Of a stretch of DNA of 64,000 bases, positions 12,998 to 24,400 are shown piece after piece. The position numbers and the translations under genes were made by a program. Every line of letters starts with the position of its first letter. Within the stretch, counting starts at the first letter, position 1. The notes below the pieces were generated by a model. The model was not told the origin of the DNA and made no database searches. It worked only from the letters and a program-made list of their open reading frames with translations. Origin of the DNA: Azolla caroliniana (Eukaryota > Polypodiophyta); assembly GCA_043228905.1 (NCBI GenBank), contig JBHGNT010000003.1, positions 25,978,001 to 26,042,000 of the forward strand. Direction: 5' to 3'.

Positions 12998-13294
12998 GAA
13001 TGCTCGTTTTGATGTAACACCTCATTGAGGATTTTTTTGGAGACTAGGCATTTTGGGTAGTTGTTATTAGAATTTACGAAAAAAAGCATATTGTTATTAA
13101 GAAGGTAATATGTTTTTTTTTTTGCAATTTTTTAAATTTTTTTTCCGTGAAAAAATGTTTACCTTATAGTAAACCATTTATCCAAAAGTATGGTATTTAT
13201 CATTCTTCGAGAGTGTTTATCATTCTCGAATGATTGAATCATTCTCGAACACGAATGCACGAATGGTATGCATGGTTCATACTATGGCCACAAC

Positions 13295-15577
13295 TACCTC
13301 CTCTCGATTATATAGTCTGCACTTTTGTAGGCATGTGGCCAAGCAGATAATTTCCCACCTCTATTCCTGATATGACCTTTTTGTCCTCTGCATATGATGG
13401 TGGATTTTAACTTATCAAGAATGACTGAGCACCCAAACTTCTCTCCTTCTATAATAAGCTACTAATTTTCATTTTATCCTTGAGATCTTCAATGAAACGA
13501 CCAAAATGGTTGAATCAAACTTGCATAAATTGCTCCCAAAAGGCACCTCTAATGTGGTGGATCAAGCAAGAACTGTTATCATCCATCTCTAATATAGTAA
13601 TATGTATATAGTTGAGTCGGTCACATGCTTGCACGACTGAAATCCATTCACCATAACTAGCCATATGGTCAGATGTGTTTTAGTCCATGAATCACATGTC
13701 ATCAATCCCTGTTGTCCTTATCGACATGGTTCTAGTTGTATGGCTTATTGTCATGAACAATTCATCTCACCATTAGTATGGTTTTAGGAGTTGGAGGCGT
13801 ACTTTGTGAGTTGTATTTTTATCTTCAAGGCATGGTTTTGAATTGGCATACTTCAATGTGTGTTGCATATCGTTCAACTCCTCTCTGAGCTTAAGATTGT
13901 TTGTATATCTGTTGACAACAAATATCTTGATAAGATTAGGCTCCACACCCGTCAACATTTTGGCATCTTCTATGTAGCGTAATACGTGATCTTACATAAT
14001 CACATAGGTAGAAAATTTGTGATGTAGTTGCCCCCTTGTTTTTAGCCTACGTAATCAAGACTATGTGGCTTTCGTGTATAAAACAATGGAACACTAATCT
14101 CAATAGTTCTCACTCTCTCTCTTAATAGATTACATCAGTTAAGCACATATATATAAACAAGGCATTTATAGGAGAAAAGAGTTCAATACTTCTATTATAA
14201 AGATAGTATACAACACACATGACATAGAGTGATTAGGGTTTGGCTAATTAGCACTTCACCTTAAATCACTCTTAAGCTCAAGTGCAAGATTGAGGAGATG
14301 GATTAGGGCTCTAAACAAGATCATGGGAAAGGAGAAAACCCAAGAAGGAAAAAGAGAGTTACCAAAGTCACCAAAAGATGAATTTTATATAGCTTTTTAC
14401 TCTAGGGTTGGGCCTTTTTCATATTAGAGAGGTCGTTCTCCTTCTAGTTTGGGTAAGATTTACTCTATCCCCCCTCTTCTAGTGTTACTATTGAGCTTCT
14501 TATGTATTATGGTGCTAATGTCTTTGTGGTTCTTGCCCCAAATGGCAGATACTGAACACACACTACATCTAGAATTGTCAATGTACCCCAATATCTTTGT
14601 CCAAGAGGGAACTAATTACTCTCATATTTCTAGCTTGTGAAGGGTTTTTTTAAACACTTTTCATTCGGGAGATAACTACCCATTTGCAAAGAAAACCCGC
14701 ATACTATTTGGTTAACGATTTGACCTCACAACAATGGTTCTTGTGCCAAATGGCAGATACTTAACACACACTACATCTAGAATATTCAATGTACCCTAAT
14801 ATCTTTGTCCAACAAGGAACTAATTCATCTCATATTTCTAGCTTGTGAAGTGTTTTTTTTTAAACTTTTCATTTGGGAGATAACTATCCATTTGCAAAGA
14901 AAACCTGCATACAACTCGGTTAAAGATTTGACCTCACAACAATGGTAAGTGTTTGCATGCATTGTGAAATGTTTGTCCACCTAGCCCCTACTGATCTTGG
15001 GAAAATCAATTATTTCCTTTCAAAATAGCATGGTTTACCTTCATTCCCATGAATATCAGTTTGCAATGATACATGGCTAGCTTTCATGGTCCATTGTTAG
15101 ATTGTATTGTTGGCGCCTTTTGAACCATCAATATGCTATATTTCTATGTTTTTCCAAATGCATTTTACACGTCTCTTCCTCAAATTTGGCTAGATGATCC
15201 TTTTTTATTCTTTTGAACAAATAATAGAAATAGTATCTAGTCATACCAATAGGTATACTGTATAAGCCTCTAGAATTGTATCCTTCTAAGGAAAGTCTTT
15301 TGCTATATTTACCATCACACCAAATGTTTCTAGGAGGCCTTCATATTTGTATTGTGACACATGGGCTTTTACGGGGAGAAAAACATATTTTGTGGGTTTG
15401 TATATAGCCTCCATTAATGGCATTGTGACATATCTAGGAGTAGGGAAAGGCTTGGTTCAAAGCCAAAACTCACTCGTTAAACCGTTTTTAAATAATTTAG
15501 TAGTTCAACTTGGCTCGGTTTAGTCTTGAGCTTCCTTGATCGCGTTGAGCTTCATGCTTGATGCGTCGAACCATTGA
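13295..15577. other. Intergenic DNA, no gene seen
   Basis: AT-rich with scattered stops in all frames. The only clear structure is the tandem duplication at 14528-14943. Bases around 15440-15570 carry fragments like ggttcaaagccaaa and cggtttagt, similar in style to degenerate hAT MITE sequence. Confidence 0.5.
14528..14943. repeat. Tandem duplication, two units of about 208 bp
   Basis: Unit 1 (about 14528-14735) and unit 2 (about 14736-14943) share the same course: ttcttg, ccaaatggcagatact, acacacactacatctagaat, tctagcttgtgaag, gggagataact, and tgacctcacaacaatgg at the end. The differences are scattered substitutions and small indels. Confidence 0.88.
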
Positions 15578-15582
15578 ACAAG

Positions 15583-16021
15583 TGTTGCCGTTTAGGAACA
15601 CGGTCCGTGGTTAGTCCTTCGACCTAGACCTCAAGGTGGGTGTGGAATAACGAACAGGGTTTAAGCGTAATGCGTAAGGGGAGAACCTCTGTATTTCCTC
15701 CATGTATAAGGGAAGACGGCTACAACCGAATCCCTATCACAAGTTACACTTACGTACTACTACGCTTAAGTATCCGAGACACCGACACTGAATTAGCCGC
15801 AGCTATACACAGAAACTCAGAGAAGATAGAATTCTATTATCAGGCGTTCTTTACATTTCCAAATATTACACGCACCTCCATAAGAGGTTTTCTGCCCTTT
15901 ATATATGCAGGGTCTAATTAGCCGTTCACGCTTCCTGTGTGAACCGTTACATGCGTTATGATCTTATATAGTTTCTTATTCCTACGCTTTTGTCCGTCGG
16001 TTACTATTCCGGCGGACAACA
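15583..16021 (-). repeat. Element A 3' LTR
   Basis: On the minus strand it runs TGTTGTCCGCC...CGGCAACA, i.e. TG...CA ends, 439 bp, matching the copy at 30710-31148. Confidence 0.95.
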
Positions 16022-16120
16022 CTTGGCACACTGCGGGACAGTGCCTTTGCACGTCGGACCCATCCCGTTAATCTTCTTCCAAAATGGCCTGGATGTTCGG
16101 CTCTGTTGTGGTGTCCTCGT
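16022..16120 (-). other. Inner edge of element A 3' LTR: hairpin instead of an obvious polypurine tract
   Basis: Where a 3' polypurine tract is expected, the DNA reads (plus strand) CTTGGCACACTGC followed by a loop and the complement, a hairpin of about 21 nt (GGCACactgc...gCAGTGCC). The nearest purine-rich stretch on the minus strand is a short one about 60 bases further in. Confidence 0.5.
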
Positions 16121-16511
16121 CCGGAGTTGATGTAGGGCTCGTAGGTGCATCGTGGTGCGGCTCCTCTGCTTGGTTGGCCTGGTTTCTCCCAGAGTCGCCT
16201 TCGCCGTGTGCGGGTGGTCCGGGTACGGTGGGCTCTTCTTGAGTTTGTGGGCTGGGCTCCGCCGTTGGCGTGCTTGCAGTTGGTTGCAGCTCAGCCTCTA
16301 TTGTTACGTCCTCCGCGGTGTTGGCCGTTTTTGTGTGTCCCTAGGCGTGGGGCGGGGATTCCGCCTAGTCCGCACTATTTTCCGCGTGTTCTGAAGATGG
16401 TGTGGGCTGGTGCGGCTGGACCTCTTGTTGGGTAATGGTTTCACTGTCTGTTCCTGTGGGGAACTCCGCTCGTTGGTCCCCGCTATTCTCCCCCGTTGTC
16501 ATCTCTGGTGA

Positions 16512-19019
16512 TCAGGCATGAGGTTCCTCTTCTTCGGCTGTGACCGGAATTGGTGTCACGCTAGGTTCCTCGGTTGTGCACATGTTGCCGGCTTGTGTGA
16601 TCTGGTGAAATAGCTCCTCCTGACTTTCACCAAAATCATCTAAGAGTTGTGCGAGTTCTTCGGAGTGTTGGTCTGCTAGCGCACGATAGTCTTGCGCTAG
16701 GTCCTCCCGTACGGTCGCAATGCTCTCCTCGTTTAGCTTATAAAACCCTCGGCCGTCTTTCCGCCGGTTCTCCCAGTCCGCACGATACGCGTGCAATTCC
16801 GCTACTTGGGTTGCCCACGCCATCCATCCTTTGTCCAGCGCCGTTTTCAATTGCGCTGTGAACCTTTCCCAGTTTGTTTGGAGAAGGATGCGCACGTTAT
16901 CCGTGATGGCCTGGCAGCGGTTGCGTGCGTCTTCCATTGACTTCTGGAGATTTGCGATTTCCTACTGTTTAACGGCTGCCGCTTCCTCATACGTGGCCTT
17001 CAGGCCCGCCCACAGCTGGGATTCCTTTGCATGTTGTTCTTCTAATTTCACCATTTCATTGTTTAGGCGGATTTCGAGTTGATGCCTTCTGTCTTGTTCG
17101 ACCACCAACTGCTCATCGAACCATACCTTCTTTTTTTCTAATAAGGCCCGAAGTCCCGCTATTGCCGCCTCCGATTTCGTCGCGTCCTCTCGTAATTGGG
17201 CGTTGTCGTCTTTTGTCCGGATGTGCTGAGCTACCTCCGTAGCTAGTTTCTCTTCAAGAGTTTTTACGGCCTTCCGTCCGTTAGCCCGTATCTCCTTTTC
17301 TCTGTCGGAGGATTGGCGTAGTTCTGCTCGAAGACGGTCAATTTCGGATTCCGCTAGCTGCACGACCCTTTTTGCTTTTGAGGCGATGGCGGTCTGAGCC
17401 TCAATTTCTTCTTTTAGAGCGTCGATGGAGTGGTTCCGTGGCGGGGTTCCATGTTGCGCCGTAGTCACGTGAACTTCCAACTCCGCGATGCGTGCGTTGG
17501 CTTTTTGTAGTTCAGCTTCGGTCAATTTAACCTTCTTCCAGACATTCTTATTTTTTATGGCCATCTCCTTGGCGCCCGTGCTGACCTTTGCCAGTTCTCG
17601 ATGGACTTCGACTAGGGCCATGTTTAAGGGTGGTATTTCCATCCCTACTCGCCGTACCCCGACGTTCCTCTATCTGCCGACCCTGGCTAGCCGGTCCTCA
17701 TCGTCGCTCTCCGTTGTTTGTGTTAGGGCGCGCTCGATCATCTAACGTTCTGCATGCTCCTCGGCCATTCGTTGGGCGGCTTTGACCTGTTGTATTGCCA
17801 GGAACTCCATGAGCTCAAAAGAGGTACTGAACTGCAAGAGGGGGCTGAATTCGTGGGCCGTATCCGGGATATCCGAATATGCCAAAACCTCGCTTTCCAC
17901 CGTCAATACGGCTTTCCCTCGTTGGGACTGAGTCGTAATAATCGGTCGCGGCTCTCGGATGATTTCGAAGGTGGTATTCGGTTCTGCTGTTGCGGAGCCT
18001 TCGCCTTCGGTCGGTGCCTTCGGAGCCGTGGGGGCGTTTTTTACCAACCCCCACCCATCTTTCTTGTCCAATCTGCGTCGTTTTGGTCTAGGGCTTTCTC
18101 GCCGTGTTTCGGTGTCAGGTTCTGGGGCTGCTTCCATGGAGTGTCTCGGTTGTTCCTCCTGTGTCGCCCGTGTGTCCGGCTGGTCGGTAGGTGTTGTCCT
18201 TGGGTCTGGCTGGGCCGGTTGGGGTTCCTCCCACTCTGGGGCCGCTAACTCCGCTAACTTGCGTTTCGCGGATCGCGGCGGGGCCGTGGGTTGGCAGGGC
18301 TACGATGCTAGCAGGCCTCAGGGTGGAAACAGTACCGTAAGGTATTGTTGGATGATTGGCCTGAGCTTTTTGCCTGCTTGGTACGCATGCAAGCCTTCTC
18401 TTAACGTCGGCCCTGTGATGACCCCCCAATCGACTGCACGCCCTTCAAAGGTGTCGATAATGATGCTCGCCTTCTGCTTAGGCATCCCGTATGCGTTGAC
18501 ATGGACGCAGCCGACTTCCAGTAGGAACTTGGCAACTTCACAGAAGAAGGGATCTGGAATCTGTTTTGTTCTATAGGCCTTGGTGGAGGATGAATATGGT
18601 CCAAAATACCGTTGCAGCGCCTCTACAGGAGGTATTTCGAAATGTCTTTCGCCTAGTGAGGATAGGTCCAACTTCTTCCGAATGGAAGAGTTGGTGACCG
18701 TGTCTATGTTAAGCTTCATGGCGATGTTCATGGCGTCCGGGTGCGGAGGTGCTTCTGCGACCCGGATGTAGCCATCCAGGCGTTTCTCTACGAGCCATCG
18801 GCGTAAGGCAGTAGAGATGAAAATCGGCATCGCTAGAGTAGGTTCGTGGGGAGGAGACGGGAGGTTGTGGTGGGTTGGAGCTCTGAGATAGGATGGGGAA
18901 GAAGGTAAGGAGGACGAGCGATGGGAGCGCTGATAGCTAGAAGATGAGTTTCTGCTTTGTGCAGACGATCTTTTGTTTCCTTCTTTTTGTGGCTTAGGGT
19001 TCATTGGGCGGTGAGCCAT
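16512..19019 (-). pseudogene. Element A extra ORF after integrase (aORF), unknown coiled-coil protein, with stops
   Basis: From ATG at 19017-19019 one frame stays open for about 836 codons to TGA at 16512, broken only by TGA 18318-18320, TAG 18303-18305, TAG 17742-17744, a TAG near 17672 and TAG at about 16962. I do not recognise the protein. Residues 1-60 are Ser/Pro/basic. Residues 65-235 look globular (RRWLVEKRLDGYI, FEIPPVEALQRYFGPY, GMPKQKASIIIDTFEGRAVD). A Pro/Glu-rich linker with basic clusters (AKRKLAEL, PKRRRLDKK, possible nuclear signals) follows. From about residue 455 a long Ala/Glu/Lys heptad-rich coiled coil runs to an acidic end. It is in sense with gag-pol, between integrase and the 3' LTR, the place where some plant gypsy elements carry an additional ORF. 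No transmembrane segment is evident, so an envelope role is not supported. Confidence 0.8.
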
Positions 19020-19083
19020 CGTGGTGCCGCGTGTTCTTCAACTAGGAGTTTGTGCATGCCTTTAGTCGTTGTAATAGTCACTA

Positions 19084-19146
19084 TCTTCTCTTCTTTTTTT
19101 CTTTTTTTCTTTTTCTTTTTTTCTTTTTTTTCTTTTTTTCTTTTTC
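19084..19146 (-). promoter_or_regulatory. 63-nt internal polypurine tract between pol and the extra ORF
   Basis: On the minus (sense) strand this is an uninterrupted run of A and G, mostly AAAAAAAG units. It sits after the pol stop (TAA at 19203-19205) and just upstream of the ATG of the extra ORF. It could be a second plus-strand priming site or an untranslated leader for the extra ORF; the sequence alone does not decide. Confidence 0.6.
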
Positions 19147-19202
19147 GTAACGGTTATTTACAACCTATTTTTACATTATAGTACAAATGGGGCTTGTCCA
19201 TT

Positions 19203-20767
19203 TTACGATGCAGGTTCTCCGGCTTTGTACCGTTCGGCGGTGAATGGGTTATGTGGTGTAGGGCCCAGGTAAGGTTTGAGCCGAAACCCATTCACTTTTT
19301 GCCGTACTATTTCTCCAGCCAACGTTCCTAGTTGGAACGTGCCCTGTTCCGCTCCAATTATCCAGTATGGGCCGGTCTAGCGGAAATGTAACTTCCCCGG
19401 CATATGGCCCATGCACGTTTGAAAAACTAGCCCCGCTCGGCCCACGGTGAACTCCTTTTCCCTTGCGCTCCGATGTTGATCGACAAACGCTTTACGCTGT
19501 CGCTGTTCCAACACAGCCATGCTGTGGACGCATTTTTTCCCTAGTTCGAGGAGTTGGTAGAGCCGTTCCTCCTCCGATTTGGCTTCTGATAATCGGTTCC
19601 GTACCTGAATGCGCAAACTAGGTACCCGAAATTTGATTGGCATCACAGCCTCTAGTCCAAACGCTAGCCGGAACGGTGTCGACTGTATGCTTGTTTTGTA
19701 ACTAGTTCTGTACGCCCATAACGCACTCTGGAGTTTGGTATCCCAGTCCGTTCTATTTTCATTGACGGTTTTCTTCAAAATGGTCTGTAATGTTTTGTTC
19801 GTGGATTCTGCTAATCCATTCGCCTGTAGGTAATATGGCGTGCTCTTCTTGTGGACTACTGCATAATGTTGTGTTAGTTCCCGAACCACCGTATTGAGGA
19901 AGTGGCTCCCCTGGTCACTGATCAGCTCAATCGGACAGCCGAACCGGCACCAGATGTGCTCGTAAAGAAATTTGGTTGTGACGGCCGCCGTATTTTCACG
20001 TAGTGCCTTTGCTTCTACCCATTTGGTGCAGTAATCCGTGGCTACCAATATGTATTTATTGCTCGTACGGGCCGCTGCTGGTGTGAAGGGCCCTACAAAA
20101 TCCAATCCCCACTTTTGGAAGGGGTCTAGCGGTAATACGGGTTGGTGTGGCATCCTTGCGTCCTCCGCGGGCTAACCCATCCGCTGGCACAAATCACACT
20201 TTCTACAATACTCGGATGCGTCCTTCTGCGTTATTGGCCACCATAAGCCCGCATGCCATACTTTGCGAGCTGTCACGTCGCCCGCGTAATGGCCACCAGC
20301 TGTGCCGTAGTGTGCCTCCCCTAAAACTGCTTCCTTCTCATCCTGACGGACTCCACGTCGCCAAATGCCGTCACTTCCTTTGTGATATAAATTTCCTTCG
20401 ACGAGGCAGAAGTGACGGCTTCGGACGGCTAGTCGTTTCTTCTCGTCCATTGTGGTGGAGGCAGTCCTGTAGTTAAAAAGTACGTCATTTCCATAAGCCA
20501 TCGGTCCGGAAAGGTGGATTCCGTTTTTTCTACAAGACTTGTCCCTACTCGCCAGATGTCGGCGTCTGGAAAACCGTCGTCGTCTTTCTATACTGTTTCT
20601 CCATTCTCAAGTCTGCTCAAAAAATCCGCCACTGCGTGTTGCGTCCCTAGTCGGTGCTGAATTACGAACTCGAATTCCTTGAGCAGCAGCATCCATCGCG
20701 CCAATTTCCCTGTCAAGGCTTGTTTCTCCACCAAATACAATAATGCCGAATGATCCACGTGGAACGT
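19203..20767 (-). pseudogene. Element A RNase H end and integrase
   Basis: The segment begins directly after element B with the end of RNase H (FHVDHSALLYLVEKQALTGK...HAVADFLSRLENGE), followed by TAG at 20588. A one-base frameshift lies near 20450. Integrase follows: an HHCC zinc region (HYAGDV...CRKCDLCQRMG) broken by TAG at 20172, then the catalytic core with D in ATDYCTKWVEA, D in ISDQGSHFLN and E in NGLAEST. Then come ALWAYRT and a C-terminal GPYWI...GTFQLGTL...VNGFRLKPY read through TAG at 19377. The natural stop is TAA at 19203-19205. Typical Tat-type integrase without chromodomain. Inactive through stops and frameshift. Confidence 0.92.
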
Positions 20768-21397
20768 TGTCGAGGTATTCCTCGCGGATGCGTGGAATGA
20801 GGCGGGACCTCGGGGGTCTTGTACCGAAGAGCAAGAGAGAAAGGAGAAGGGAAGGGACCCACTACGTGCGAGCGTAGATTCACAGGGACACGGCCCTTCA
20901 ACACAAAGACACGAGTGGGACACCGACACAGAGAGACGCGAATGTATGTATATATATATGTTAACAAGACAAACAACAAGAAGCACGACGTTGGTTACAA
21001 TCGAACAGGCCGGCGAACAGATGCCGATGCCTGTTTGTAAACGTACAGAAAGGAAGAAGTAGGTTGGAGGTGCTGCCGGAAGCACTCGGGCCTTCCTTAG
21101 AGCAGCGCGAGCCTCCCAAAACCTGCACAGAACGAAGCTACCGAGCTTGGCAGAGAGAGAAACCTTCCCCCAACAACCCGACAACCCTTTTTCCTCTCTA
21201 TCCGCGATCCCCCCTCTTTTTTCCTCCTCGTCTCCCTCCCCCTCTAGGCAAGAAGGGAGCCGTTTCCTATTAACTTCCTACCTACCGAATCTACCTACCT
21301 AGGATCTTCTATGTACAACATAAGGCGTAATGCATGAAGAGCCGGTTCCTACGCTCCAGTGCACCGATTCCGCTTGTGGACGGTTTTCTTCACGACA
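20768..21397 (-). repeat. Element B 3' LTR (630 bp)
   Basis: On the minus strand it begins TGTCGTGAAGAAAACCG at 21397, directly after a purine-rich tract (AGGTGGGGGCGGA, about 21398-21411), and ends CCTCGACA at 20768. The same start and end recur in the solo LTR at 29956-30565, which fixes both boundaries. The next five host bases are AACGT (20763-20767, plus strand); the matching duplication on the far side is lost. Confidence 0.88.
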
Positions 21398-21470
21398 TCC
21401 GCCCCCACCTAACCGCGCATCCACCGGCATGCACCAAATTGAGTTGGGATGGAGAAAACCGGTCCAGCCT

Positions 21471-24400
21471 TCATTCCCCGCCCGTCGGTTCTTCCTCGGT
21501 TTCGGATTGTTCGTTGTCGCGGTCCAGGTTAACCGGATCTGGCTCGTCGTCGTGACGCTTCTTGAACGCTTTGATCCGCTTCCCAGCTACCGGTATCGCC
21601 ATTCTCGTGCCGTCGAGTTCCGCCAGATGGTACGTCCCGTTGTCGTTGGCGCTTTGGACCACGTAAGGCCCGAACCACCTTCTTGCGAACTTCCGTGTCG
21701 CTCGGTGCTGGTTGTCGAGGCTGCTGTCGTAGACTAGCACCCAGTCGCCTTCCTCAATCTTCTTTGGTCGGAGCCGGTGCATCCGGTCGAACCGGGCTTT
21801 GTTCCTCGTCCTTGCCACCCGAAGCTTTCCCGCAGCCTGCTCCACGTCCTCCGGTCTTCGCTCGAGCTGTCGTATACGCGCCGCCAACAGTTCCTCCCGG
21901 CTCATCTCGTCTCTCCAGTCCACGGTTTCCCACGAGGAGATCATACGTTCCATCGGCATGATCGGCTTCTGCCCAAACATGAGCTCTGCCGGCATGAATC
22001 CGGTTACCGAACTGTGCGTAGTTCGGTCCGCCCACAACGCGTAAGGCAGCAGTCGCGGCCAGTTCCCGACTTGACCTCTGCATGCCCGAACTAACGCCTT
22101 GACGATCGGTCCGTGTCCGCGCTCCACCTTCCCATTCGCCTCCGGATTGTACGCAGTGGTAAGCGAGAGCTTGACTCCTAGCCGGTCGAACAGCTCCTTG
22201 GCCTCTTCGGCGTCCAACTCCCCGCGATCAGCCACGATCTTCCCGACGCACCCGTACCGGCATATCACGTCCTCGATCAGGAACCGACATACGGCCGCGG
22301 TCGTTTTGTTCTGAAGGGCTCGGCCTTCCACCTGGTTCGTCAGATCTTCCCGAGCCAGGACCAGATACCGCATCTGTCCTACGCCCATCGGCATCGTCAC
22401 CAGATCTACCATCCATTTGAAGTGGATGGTCGGAGGGTACGTAGGGTGAAGCTCGTCCCGATGCCGGACTATGGAGTGCATCTGACAGCTCTCGCAGGTT
22501 GTCACGAACCGATGCACGTCCCGGTACAGTCCCGGCCACCAGTACTTCCCTTTTATCTTCTCAAACGTGGCCCACGTTCCACGGTGTCCAGCCCAAGGGC
22601 TGTCGTGGTAGGCCGTCAGCAGCTCCTCCTGTTCTTCCTTCATCGCCACCACCCGGAGCGGGACGCCGTTCCTCTTCTTCGGGTGCTTCCATAAGTATCC
22701 GTCCCGGAGAAAGAATCGGTATGCTTTCTTCCGGATCCGGTTGGCCTCGTCTCTCGTCCATGACTCATCCGGCGTCATTGTCCTCAAGAAACCACCGATC
22801 CGCAGCCACTCGCCGTCGTACTTGCTCTCGTCGAAGCTGTTAAGTGCCGGAGTGCTCGTCCCATCGGTCGTCACGTACGCCGCCTCGAAGAAGTCCACGC
22901 CGACTTCTTCGTCCTCCGAAACCATGCCGCCCTCGTCATCAAACCTCGCCCTCGAAAGCATGTCGGCCATGGCGTTGTCCTTTCCGGAAATGTGCCGTAT
23001 TTCCGGGTCCAGGGACTTGATGTACGCTATCCACCTGAGCATCGCCAGGTCCGGTGTCGCGCATCCGGAAACCATGCCGAGAATTGGCAGGCAATCCGTC
23101 TCGATAATCACTTCTGTCCCGATCAGGTAGTCTTTGTCGGCCTTTACTGTCGAAACGATACCCCAGAGTTCGCATTTAACCTGGGCGTACCCTCGCTGTC
23201 GCTCACTGAGGACCTTTGCGCCGAATCGGATCGGGAACCGGGTGCCGTCCTCGTCTTCTTGGTTGACGACCCATCCGATCCCGGTCGGGCTCGTATCCAC
23301 CGTTATGTATACCGGGGTACCCTTCTCGTAGACAGCCTTCCGGAGCGCCGGTGCTGCCGCAGGAGCTTCCTTCAGCTTCTGGACCGACTCCGTGTGCTCT
23401 TCTCGCCACTCGAATATCCGCCCTTTCTTCAGCAACCCGTATAGCGGCTCCGCAACGTGGGCGTAATGCGGGATTCATATGTGGTAGAACGCGCACGCCC
23501 CCAGGAACCTCCGAACTTCCGTAACCGAGCTACAGTCGGTCTTCATCGCGGAGATGGCTTCTACCTTTGCCGAAGACGGCTTCCGGCCATATGGTCCACA
23601 TAGGTGTCCGACCACCAGGATTTCTGATTGCCCGAAGGCCGATTTCTCCCCGGGGAAGGTGAGCCTCGCATCCTCTAGCCTTTGTAGCACCTTCTCGCAG
23701 TCGTCGATGTGTGTTGCCACGAATCGCCGGCATCCGTCCGGTCCGAGTGTTGCGTCCTTCTCTTCCACCGGGCACCCCTTGATCGGGATGTCGTCTAGAA
23801 ATGGCATGGTGACGTCTGGGATGCAATCCCTCAGTACCTTGTTCATTGCATTCACCATGTGGGCCACCGAGTTGGTCCCTCCTTGTGGCAGGGTACACAT
23901 TCGCACTAGGCCGAGGGGAGTTCGCATCGTCGTAATGTCTCTGCTCTCCACGGCTAGCTGGAACTGGTCGTACCCCGAGTACAGATCATCGACCGAGTAA
24001 ATCGACCTTCCGACGAAGGCCTCCACGAACTCGTCTATGGTCGGTCCGATTCCTGCATTCCGAATGGTCACTCTGTTGACCGGCTGCAGGTCCTGAATGA
24101 AGCGCAATGTTCCGTTTTTCTTTGGTACGGTAAACCATCGGTTCGAGTATGGCGCACTCGACGGTTCGAGAATACCCATATCGACTTTCTGCCTCAGTAG
24201 CTCCATCAACTCCGGGATGTGAGCTCTCGGTACTGGAATTGGCTTGAGATTCCACGGCACATGCGGTACTGTGAATATCACCATCGGCTCCACGATCGTC
24301 GGGTCTACGCACCCGATCTCTTCCGGTGAGAATGCAAAGGCTTTTCCGTGCCTTCCGAGCATTCTCCGGAACCGGTCTTCCTCCGCCGGCAGTAGGAACC

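Larger units (their letters stand above)
12233..13286 (+). mobile_element. Non-autonomous hAT transposon, 1054 bp, 8-bp TSD
   Basis: The octamer GCCACAAC lies at 12225-12232 and again at 13287-13294. The element between starts CATAGTA and ends TACTATG, a 7-bp terminal inverted repeat that continues imperfectly. Sub-terminal copies of the motif cgaacacgaatg and its complement cluster near both ends (about 12248-12330 and 13215-13265), typical of hAT transposase binding regions. An 8-bp TSD is the hAT hallmark. The interior holds a T-rich stretch, a cluster of palindromic GAAATTTC repeats (12510-12660) and a transposase remnant. Confidence 0.88.

Noticed and set aside
13381-13960. Possible hAT or other transposase relic on the minus strand
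   Set aside because: A few words (FWEQFMQV, KFGCSVILD) looked suggestive, but stops are dense and no run of conserved motifs appears.
15640-15921. 93-codon open frame present twice (15640-15921 and 30767-31048)
   Set aside because: Both lie in the two LTRs of element A, antisense to it; identity is explained by the LTRs, with no protein motif.
20768-21397. Idea that element B is a circularly permuted insertion (gag-pol-LTR-leader)
   Set aside because: At first the sequence beyond B's LTR looked like leader. Comparison with the solo LTR at 29956-30565 showed that the LTR itself extends to 20768, so normal insertion plus deletion is enough.
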